Positions 56,229 to 64,000 of a stretch of DNA of 64,000 nucleotides are shown one piece after another. The position numbers and the translations under genes were made by a program. The notes under the pieces are model-generated. The model was not told the origin of the DNA and did not search any database. It was given only the letters and a program-made list of their open reading frames with translations. Where the stretch lies: positions 1,451,001 through 1,515,000 of the forward strand of contig BSYQ01000006.1 of assembly GCA_030272585.1 (NCBI GenBank), written 5' to 3'. Every line of letters begins with the position of its first letter. The stretch's first letter is position 1. Source of the DNA: Bryopsis sp. KO-2023. Lineage: Eukaryota; Chlorophyta; Ulvophyceae; Bryopsidales; Bryopsidaceae.

Positions 56229-56400
56229 GGTGGGCTGTGTCTATGGATGGTGGGGATGTTTATGTTGATGATTGTTACTTCAAGGGGAATGTAGCTTGGG
56301 AGCGGGGTGGAGCCGTGTGTGCAACAGTAAGCGCGCTTACAATGTCCTCGCAAGCTACATCAATTGCCCTTGTTTCCTGTTCATACTTTCACCACCTCCA
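56229..56400 (+). pseudogene. inverted beta-helix fragment
   Basis: On the plus strand, opposite to its surroundings, the frame reads WAVSMDGGDVYVDDCYFKG, NVAWERGGAVCAT and ATSIALVSCSYF, the same kind of beta-helix repeat as the minus-strand pieces on either side. It points to an inversion within the decayed gene. Confidence 0.6.
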
Positions 56401-57230
56401 TCTTTGAAAAGCACCAAGATAAAGTGAATTTGAAAACAATAACCTCATGCCCACAAGAGACGGTTAGGAGATATCTCTGAAGTTTTGGAAATGTCGACCT
56501 TTGTGATTCACGAAAAGGAAAAAACGTTCAAAAATATATTTCACACCTGTATGGCCACAGCTCCACCAGCATCAGCATAGTTTCTGTGAAAGATGCTCTT
56601 GGACACATCCAAGGCTGCATGAGATTCAACAGAGGGAAAAAAAAAAAATCACCCCCTCTACCCTCAGATCCTGCTGTTGCATAGTTGTCAACAAATGAAG
56701 AATTGAATATTTGGAGTTTGGACAATTCCGTGGCATAAATGGCTCCACCCCTGGAACCCCAGTTACCTATGAAGTTCGAACTCTCGATTGATACATTCAA
56801 ATTTGGACCAGAAAAATACAGGGCACCCCCCTCTTCACCAGAACAATAAACAGTCCCCCCTTCGTCTTTTCCCCCTTTTTTCAAATGTACATCCAGCCAC
56901 GTGAACCTCATAGTTCTTCTCAAGGTCCAGACTCTAATCATACACACACACAAAAAAAACGTTTGGTTGAAAACATATGTCGGATTTGGAAGGTAAGAAA
57001 AAAAGCAACCAAAGATTCGCAAAGATGGTATCTCGCTAAGATGAAGTGATTAAAAAAAGCATTTTCTTGTTACAAGATATAGCTCGAAAAACAAAAGGAC
57101 AGAAAAATCAATCCAACAAGGAAATGAAGCATCTTCTTATTTGAGCCTCCCTCTACAAGTGATTGTCAAACCTTGGATTTATATAAGGCAAAAAAAACTT
57201 ACCTCAGCATAGATTGCACTTCTGTCCCCA

Positions 57231-57329
57231 TCAGCTCTGTTTTTTTCAAAGGTGCTTTCCCTAATCGTGACATTGGAAAATTGCTCTGTTTTTTTCGAGA
57301 GTGCTTTCCCTAATTGTGACATTGGAAAA
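57231..57329 (-). repeat. 49-base tandem duplication in the beta-helix gene
   Basis: Two adjacent units (57231-57280 and 57281-57329) are near-identical, each containing CATTGGAAAA at the right end. The period of 49 is not a multiple of three, so one copy is out of frame with the other. Confidence 0.8.
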
Positions 57330-58244
57330 TGGCACCTCCACTTTCCAAGGCTACATTTCTGGTGACCTTGGAATCCAATATTGTTGCTTCTGAATTATTC
57401 AGAGCAGCGATGACCCCTCCCCAAGACCCAGTATTGTTTATCGCTTTTACATTCAACAGCCTGAATCCAGACGGGGCAGCTGAAAGCCCTGCAGGTCCTC
57501 CACCAATATTTTCGTTTCCCTCGAACTCCACCTTCTCCAGAGTGACATTTGTCGAGTTTTGCACATGAATCAGACCCTCTATAGAATTGAGGAAGCACCC
57601 CTTCAAAACAAGGGTTGAAAGTGTCACATCATTACACCTGCTTTCCACAACCGAACACACCCAATTCAATAATTTGCACGTTCCCTTAAGGGCTTTCAAC
57701 AGGGCAATTAAGTCCAGGCATCCTATGTGGAAAGCCCCTTTTCGTTCGTCGCCAGGACAATGAAATGATGCTCAATTTACTTCGATGGTGATGGGACTCC
57801 TGAGTTTCACAGCATCCTCCAGTACCACATCTGGCAGATCGAATTCCAGGACCCCACCACGAGGCACGCAATTTGCCAACGTCTCAACATCGTTGTTCAG
57901 CTCCTTCAGCATGGCGGAGTCCAGGATCAAACAAACAAACAAACATCAATTACATTGTGTAGGAGAAATATTCTCCTATTACAAGGATCAGTAAAAATCA
58001 AATGTGAACATGTGTATTTTAATGTTGAAATTCCATTGGCTTTTGTGTGTACCCACAAAGACACTAAGACCATCAAGAATGCAAAGATGCATAGGTCGAT
58101 TCAGCTAAATTCAACGAACGTGAAATATCTTCAAATAAAGAAGATTGAAAAGAAAAACGTTCCGAAAGTTCCTCTCGCAAAGTAACAGGATCACTCGCGC
58201 ATAAACTCCGACCACCGCGCGGACGGCCTCGCACCCCGACCCAC

Positions 58245-58635
58245 CTACCATCCAACCGCACAAGACGTTGAATATTCAATACAACCGTTGCGGCTGCTGA
58301 TATGAATACGGATCCAAAACGTAACGCCTGAATGGGCTTCTTTGCGAGGTGCTTGATCGATGATCCACATGTCAAGGAACCCGCGCGGGAAATACACGTT
58401 GTGTAGAAGAACAAAGACGAACAAGCCAACACTGACCAGCAGAGTCGGATTGAGGGAGGCCGCCAACAGGCGCAACCGCCGCCCCAAACTTATTCGATGT
58501 CACATCGGTGGTAAGTTTGATTTTGCTTGTGCTCTTGAATGATCTCGACTGGCCCTCCTCCTCGGACACTGCGGCTAGAAAAAGTTTCAGATCCAAGTCT
58601 TTTTCGAGCTTGTCTGCGATTCGATCGAACGCCAT
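58245..58635 (-). CDS. possible small membrane protein, frame unresolved
   Basis: Two overlapping minus-strand frames look coding. The first starts MAFDRIADKLEKDLDLKLF at 58635, acidic and helical. The second, shifted by one, has no ATG but contains a clear membrane segment (LLVSVGLFVFVLLHNVYF). A splice or frameshift near 58490 could join them into a tail- or signal-anchored protein, but I see no good donor and acceptor. It could also be the 5' part of the beta-helix gene. Confidence 0.35.
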
Positions 58636-60047
58636 TTCTGTCGCCTTTCCTGCACCTTGTGGATTTTCACGGTTTCGATCGCGCAATATGGTTCGGGCCC
58701 TACTGCAATGGCGCCTTCCCTAGAAATCTCGCTGGAAAGTTACGTGTCGACTGTGGCTGGGATTCTGCCCATGTGTCCGCAAACCCCAAGACTTTCGCCG
58801 CCAATTGCGAGTTGCAGCTGATCTATGCTCGTTTGGCCGCGTCGGGAAACGACCGCAGGCTGTTGGGTCAAGATTAGATCCTGGATTCTCGCGGAGGCTG
58901 GTCTGGACGTTTGGACCCCACCTTGGCTCCGAACCATTCGGCAGAGCACCCACAGTTTATTTTGGCGATCTACCCGACACAGGTAGAGAACTCTTTGGGG
59001 TGCTGTTCAACTATTTGTTGTTGTTGTTGTTGTTGTTGTACATGTTGGGTTGGTTGGTATTGTTCAACAACTGAATATCAACTTGTTAGTTCTGATTCAG
59101 ACGTTTCTTCCTGTTCGTCGCTTTTGTGGGGGAGTTGCGTTGCAGGCACAAGTGCTTTGTGCAGAAGAGCATTCAGAGTTGCTGGCACAAAAAAGCCAAA
59201 ATTGAGAAAAAACCGAAATGGCAAAGGCTAGCATTGCGAAGTAGGCACCTGTGTTGGTCATCAAATCTTTCAGTGATCAAGGGATTCTGAATTTTTGCAG
59301 GTTATTCAGTATGGTTTGCTTGACTGAATTTTTGCAGTTGATTCAGTATGGTTTGCTTGACTGAGGGAATGTTTGATGTTTTTTATGTTGAATATTTTTT
59401 ATCAAGTCTCTGCAGAGGGGGGAAAGCCAGTAGGTTTCTTTTGTTCATTCTTTTTTGAACAAAGAAAGTGTGTGTGTGTGTGTGTGTGTGGTTACAGGAT
59501 TGGTTGTTTGTGAAGGGATGTTTTGGTGGAATCTGTTTTATTTTGTTATTTTGTGTTTTTTGGTTTCTAAATTATAGAGTAGAGGATATACTGTTTGTGT
59601 TACTGGATTGGTTGTTTGTGGAGGGATGTTTTGGTGGAATCTGTTTTATTTTGTTATTTTGTGTTTTTTGGTTTGTAAAGTATAGAGTAGAGGATAGGCT
59701 GTTTCTGTTACTGGATTAGTTGTTTGTGGAGGGTGGTTTTAGTGGGATTCATTATTTTTTGTTTGTGAAGTATAGTGACTCAACTTATTGTAAGATAAAC
59801 TTTGCTCTCTCTGGGATTTATTTCATTTTGTTTGTAAAGTATAATGACTCGACTTATTGTAAGATAAAGTTTGTTCCTCGGTCGTATATACCACCAACTA
59901 AGATTAACAGTTACATCCACACAAGTTTACAATCACGTGCCTTGACAGAAATTCGGTCAAATCTCATCCAATACTTAAAAAAAAACCCTTCAGGTTGTCG
60001 CTTATCTTCGGGTCGCTTTTGGCTTTTACGTCAACGGTTAAGAAGAT
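58636..60047. other. intergenic with tandem repeats
   Basis: The first 350 bases are GC-richer and begin with a possible ATG at 58709 on the plus strand (MAPSLEISLESYVSTV) that stops after 37 codons. After a GTT microsatellite (59017-59038) the DNA is T-rich and repetitive: units of about 40 bases at 59289-59365, a TG run at 59469-59490, two and a half units of 108 bases at 59500-59740, and two diverged units of about 72 bases at 59765-59870. Confidence 0.5.
59500..59740. repeat. 108-base tandem repeat, about 2.3 copies
   Basis: Units start at 59500, 59608 and 59716 with TTGGTTGTTTGTG or a close variant; the first two units are almost identical. Confidence 0.85.
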
Positions 60048-63000
60048 ATGACTTTTCTTTTCTTATCGAACAAAGAGTTACTAGACATTCTGACGAAAAT
60101 AGAACAGATCCATGGGGTACAATCCCATCCACGAAAACTGTTCGAAGCCATCGACTCCTTGGCGTTTGTCGATGATGAGCAGCTTCTCGCCATGCACTTG
60201 GCGATGGAGTATCAACAGGTCTGTTCTAAAGATTGATTTGACATTGAAGGTTTCTAAAAATTTCTGATTGGTAAGGTAAAATTATATTGGTGAGCGCCTT
60301 TTGATGTGATAGGTTGGAGCTGTGAAAGCGTTCAACCTCAATCAGGCTGTGAACACCGATGCTCTTCCCACCAACAGCTTGTCCATCGCAACCCCAAGCA
60401 ATGAAAAACCATCAATCCCCTTGGTCAGGGGAAAATCATGGGTCGATACCATGTATGGGGGGTGGGATGGTGCAGGCGGCTTTGAATCCAGCTCCAACGT
60501 TTTGGGGAAGAACGACGCCTATCCCATCTTCAACAAGTCACTGGGGGCTGAGGACAGCTCTGAAACAAGCAATGGAGTGGCGACCACTGGCGTGGTAGGG
60601 GTTGGACAATCGCTTGGCGACGCTGAAAAAGGAAAGCTGCTTGGGGAATTCGATCCAACGACTGTGAGCTCGAATGAGGTGATGGAGCTTCAGAAAGCGA
60701 ACGACAAACGAACCCTGTTGCGACGCTCATGTGTTGTGAGTTGCATGCAAACGTTAGCATTCGATTTTTCGACGAAAGAACGACCCGATGCTTTCTTTCG
60801 AATGTTCTCTTTTTCAAGGTGTAGGGGTGGTAACTTACGACCCCTGAACAACGAACCTCTTCAAAAAACACCTGTTTTAAAAAACGACTAAATGTGCGAG
60901 AAATGAATCTTTAAGCCAGCCGATCTCTGTCTTTGAAAAAGATCTGTCCTCACAGGAACTCAATGCTACACATGCAAATGATACTTCAAGGGAAATGGAG
61001 TGCTTGGCTTGAAATCTGTGGGGCGTTGCTGAAAATAATGTTATATACTTGTGTGTTTTTATAGTTTCTCTTCTGGCAAAAGACTGAGAGAACAATCACA
61101 ACCAGAGAAATCGGTGGGTCCGACAAAAAACATGCCGCCGAGCTTATCAAGGCCAGCGGAACCAAGACACCTGAAGTGTCATTTAGCTCAGGTAGCTATA
61201 ATGCATTTTCTTATTTTCATCCAAGGGCATCACCAGAAAAAGAGAAAAAAAAATGCTCGAACTTGTGATTGTTAAGAAATATGTTTATGGCATGAGCAGA
61301 GGTTCATTCCCCTTGCACCAGGACAACTCCTGATCCTCTAAAAAAACTTCACACAACAAAACCGTTTTGCTGAATTTCACCAGCTCAAGGAAAAAAAGAA
61401 TATGACCCATGACAATCTTTGAATTACTCAAGCCCCCAGAAAATAATTTCCTATTTATTTATTTTTTTCTGCTTTCCCTCACTGTGGATCCAAATCATGT
61501 GTTTTATGTTTGTGATGATGACTCATTGTTCTTTCCTCCACACAGGTCCAGGTTTGACTGCTCCCCCTGGCCGATGGTTGGGCCTTCCTATTCTCAACAT
61601 TGTGCAAGAAACCAAGGCAGGCACTGATCTTGACGCGTTGGTGGTCTTTGACCCACCCCCCTTTGCAACAAAAGCTGTTTTGGAGGCGGTCGAAGACGAA
61701 ATAGACTTGATTGCTTGCATCACTGAAGGAATTCCAAAGCACGGCATGGTGGGTGAACTGATCGCTGGGACAATAAACACTCCCTTGCAAAGAAATCTAT
61801 GCAGTTTGGTGTGGCGAATTGAATGGATCGATAGGCTTTTGTCTGATCAGTTTGTTTTTGATTCGATGTGGCAGGTCAGAGTCAAAACTGTGATGGCTAG
61901 TCCAAGCAACACTAGACTGATGCGCGGAATCGTGTCACAATCTGGAACCCTCATCTACGAGGTAACATCCTCCCCCGCAAAAATTTGCTTCAAATCACAC
62001 GAAGTTTTCCATCCACTGAGTTTATTCGATCATAACAGTGGTGTTTTTTTTTTTAAACTTTTACGAGCATATATAATTGATTCAATTCACAAAGAGAGGA
62101 AGGGTGTCCACAATCTGCATCTGTTTTTTGACGCATCGGGCTGACAATATTCACCATCCACTTGGCTGAGCCTTGGCTTTCCTCTCTAGATACACCACCT
62201 TTTTTTCCTGGAAACGATGAGCTCTGTGATGATGATTAGAATTCATATGTGGTCAAGGACATCTGACAGTCATGATGCATAACCTATATGATCTGAACAG
62301 AAAAGCTCACAAAGTTGGGTTCCCAATTATTTTTTGAAACACCGAGTCTTTCGTTTCGCGGTGCTGGGTTTCGACCGTATTTGTATGGCAATGATGCATT
62401 ATTTTCATAGAAGATTGCATCGATGAGATGTGCCATGCTGACAACATTCACCATTCACAGTCTGAGCCATACATGACAGCATCTCTTCACTTACTCTGTT
62501 TTTTCGACGAATAAACTATTCTGCGCTGCTTGTTTGTTTACGCCTTCCTGAACGTTATCCTGTTTTATTCTACTGTAGGTCACTCGTTCCTGCAATGCCT
62601 GGAGCTGGCCCTGTGCTTGCCGACCAAAGGCAATGTCCAGAAAGGGGCATTGGTGGAGGAAAACAGGGAAAAGGGGGACCTCCAGAAAGCTTACTACAGT
62701 CTGTTGCATGTCACGGTGTCCTCCAAGCTGGATGGGGTGGTGCTGAAACTTCCTGAGGCGACATTGAAGGTCATTCTGTCGGCAGATGGTTTGCAAAGAA
62801 TTGCTGCCTCCATGATACAAGGTGCTGAGAGAAGCACCTTGGGAGTGCAAGGCGTTCATAAGAGAATCTGCATTGAGGAGGTAGGATTGAGAGTGGTTCC
62901 ATAGTACAGAAAGTGGGGAGGGGGAACGGGTTTTTTTTTTCCAGTGGGGGGGTTTCTCATGAATAACCTCTGAAAAAAACCTACTGCAATCAAATGAGAC

Positions 63001-63324
63001 ATCAATCTATAACTGGCAAGGAACAAATCTGATAGATAATGGAAACGCTGTGGTTAGATCGAGCTCAATGAGGAACCAGTACACCTCGAGATGGAAGGCG
63101 TTTGGCAGATGATCAAAAAAGCAACACAAACTAAATCAGGCAGCCTGACTCAAATCTGGTCCCTGAAAATTCCACGTGGCGTAATTCGGGATGTGCTGGA
63201 GGGAATGTTGATGTGGATGGATCAGAAGGATTTCCCCAGGCAGACCATGATGAAGTTTCTGTCCAGCAAGAGCGGGGAAAATCAAATCATACTCAACTAC
63301 AATACCCGTGATCTACAATTCAAG
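60048..63324 (+). CDS. unrecognised multi-exon protein, 3' end unresolved
   Basis: Exons 60048-60218, 60313-60735, 61065-61191, 62579-62880 and 63058-63324 join in phase (1290 bases, 430 residues) with no stop before a donor at 63325. The N-terminus (MTFLFLSNKELLDILTKIEQ) is helical. Residues about 60-200 are Gly/Ser/Thr-rich and probably disordered. From about residue 240 it is globular: FLQCLELALCLPTKG, LHVTVSSKLDGVVLKLPE, IWSLKIPRGVIRDVL, FPRQTMMKFLSSKSG. No known domain recognised and no membrane segment. The third exon could also splice to 61546, giving a chimera with the first succinyl-CoA ligase piece. The true last exon may lie beyond the window. Confidence 0.5.
61546..61961 (+). pseudogene. 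succinyl-CoA ligase alpha fragment, copy 1
   Basis: Exons 61546-61748 and 61875-61961 code LGLPILNIVQ, PPPFATKAVLEAVEDEI, CITEGIPKHGM, then VRVKTVMASPSNTRLM joined directly to RGIVSQSGTLIYE. This matches the middle of the CoA ligase alpha subunit (LGLPVFNTV, PPPFAADAILEA, CITEGIPQHDM). About 25 residues that should follow NTRLM, including the GPNCPG and KPGEC motifs, are missing. The N-terminal CoA-binding part and the catalytic His region are absent too. It lies inside an intron of the surrounding gene and is a duplicate of copy 2. Confidence 0.75.
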
Positions 63325-63460
63325 GTAGCTTGCTCTCTCAAAATAAAGCACCTAGATGAACCCCCCCTCCCCTTTCATGGACTTCTATTTCAACTGGAAC
63401 TTCTGTTGTTTTTGGGTTCTTTTCTTCTTTTCCCTCAAAAAATGGAGATACTTCTGTCAG

Positions 63461-63943
63461 GCGATCGCATACGAAACTCAAATGGTGAGTGAGGTGACTC
63501 CTGGAGAAGGAGACAAGAGCCATTTGGGCCTCCCAATTCTCAACATTGTGCAAAAAAACAAGGCAGGCACCAGTTTCGACGTGTCCATTGTCTACGATTC
63601 ACCCTCCTTTGCAGCAAAAGCTGTTTTGGAGGCGGTCGGATCTGAAATAGACTTGGTTGCGTACATCACTGAAGGAACTTCACAGCACAGCATGGTGGGT
63701 GAACTAATTGGACAAATGATATATTTCCCCACTCCTTAGTGAAGAAATATGGGGGTTTCCTTGTATGCTTTGCCCGGATTTCCTGAATGGATCGATGGGA
63801 TTTTGTCTGATCAGTTTGTTTGTGATTCGATGTGGCAGGTCAGAGTCAAGAATGCGATGGCTGGTCCAATCAACACCAAGTTGATTGTCCCCAACTGCCC
63901 CGAAACAGTCAAACCTGGCGAATGCAGAATCAGAATCATGCCG
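63461..63943 (+). pseudogene. succinyl-CoA ligase alpha fragment, copy 2, running off the right edge
   Basis: Exons 63461-63694 and 63839-63943 code AIAYETQMVSEVTPGEG, LGLPILNIVQ, SFAAKAVLEAVGSEI, YITEGTSQHSM, then VRVKNAMAGP, VPNCPETVKPGECRI. It follows the alpha subunit in order and includes the part missing from copy 1, but key residues are changed (GPNCPG is VPNCPE; CITEG is YITEG). A donor at 63944 suggests it continues to the right, so it may be a diverged gene and not a dead one. The intron between its two exons is clearly related to that in copy 1 (shared TTTTGTCTGATCAGTTTGTT). Confidence 0.6.
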
Positions 63944-64000
63944 GTACAGAATTCCAAGCCATTGTTGAATGAGTTCTGAACCTCGTATTTCTGTCCAGAA

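Larger units (their letters stand above)
55478..57912 (-). pseudogene. decayed parallel beta-helix (Pmp-like repeat) gene
   Basis: Minus-strand pieces show the repeat Gly-Gly-Ala-Ile/Leu-Tyr followed by Asn-x-Ser/Thr-x-Phe typical of right-handed beta-helix surface proteins: GGAIYATELSKLQIFNSSF, GGALYFSGPNLNVSIESSNF, ALDVSKSIFHRNYADAGGA, GSGGALYAKDVWELTV, DGGGAIDIKETELEC. The first exon (57781-57912, MLKELNNDVETLANCV) gives the helix cap. The reading is broken several times: exon 2 (from 57722) does not fit the phase of exon 1; a 49-base tandem duplication at 57231-57329 shifts frame; an A/G run near 56857-56881 shifts frame; a TAA lies at 55904-55906; and part of the gene is inverted. Several breaks are in homopolymers, so sequencing error could explain some but not all. 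Many such proteins are extracellular or wall-bound; no signal peptide was found. Confidence 0.7.

Noticed and set aside
62579-62880. exon of succinyl-CoA ligase alpha (FLQCLELAL recalls FIDCLEIFL)
   Set aside because: Similarity stops after about nine residues and the phase does not follow copy 1.
1-64000. CRISPR arrays, operons or bacterial insertion sequences
   Set aside because: The window is intron-rich eukaryotic nuclear DNA; no spaced identical repeats of CRISPR type occur.

Overview
The window is nuclear DNA of a photosynthetic eukaryote, most likely an alga. Evidence for a nucleus: nearly every gene is split by GT-AG introns with long pyrimidine tracts, intergenic DNA is full of homopolymer runs, and the gene set is eukaryotic (UBE2H-type E2, POLD4, protein phosphatase inhibitor 2, F-box/JmjC protein). 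Evidence for a plastid: a ClpR4-like subunit whose N-terminus looks like a simple transit peptide with no hydrophobic signal sequence in front. That favours a primary plastid, and the plant-type F-box/JmjC/APH fusion favours the green lineage. I cannot name the species.

The left half (0-40 kb) is ordinary gene space. In order: a possible exon cut by the left edge; a 1092-residue coiled-coil protein (-); an unrecognised nine-exon protein (+); 3 kb of purine-rich filler; a small unknown three-exon protein (-) head-to-head with a JMJ21-like F-box/JmjC/APH gene (+); a small coiled-coil protein (-); POLD4 (-) head-to-head with a DUF6314 gene (+); 4 kb without a clear gene; inhibitor-2 (-); about 2.9 kb of pyrimidine-rich filler; UBE2H (-) head-to-head with ClpR4 (+). 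Several were rebuilt here by joining small exons in phase (POLD4, inhibitor-2, the 121-residue protein, the small coiled-coil protein).

The right half (40-64 kb) is accessory DNA. It has a secreted F5/8-type (fucolectin-like) lectin and a lectin fragment, copies of the ClpR4 3' end, a 1-2 kb segment duplicated 10 kb apart that carries a tRNA-Asn-like element, a 44-bp perfect palindrome, and a GC-rich island with a tRNA-like end. The main find is a 4.6 kb CACTA/EnSpm-like transposon (47226-51808). It has 3-bp target duplications, matched terminal repeats, dense GGGTA subterminal arrays (the left one a 300-bp-arm palindrome), and a hAT-like MITE nested in it with its own 8-bp duplication.

Beyond it lie a decayed parallel beta-helix gene with frame breaks and an inverted piece, and an unrecognised multi-exon gene (+) with two partial succinyl-CoA ligase alpha copies in or next to its introns.

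Exon boundaries are inferences from splice consensus and phase; no transcript evidence was available. Family names come from recalled family features, not a database search.
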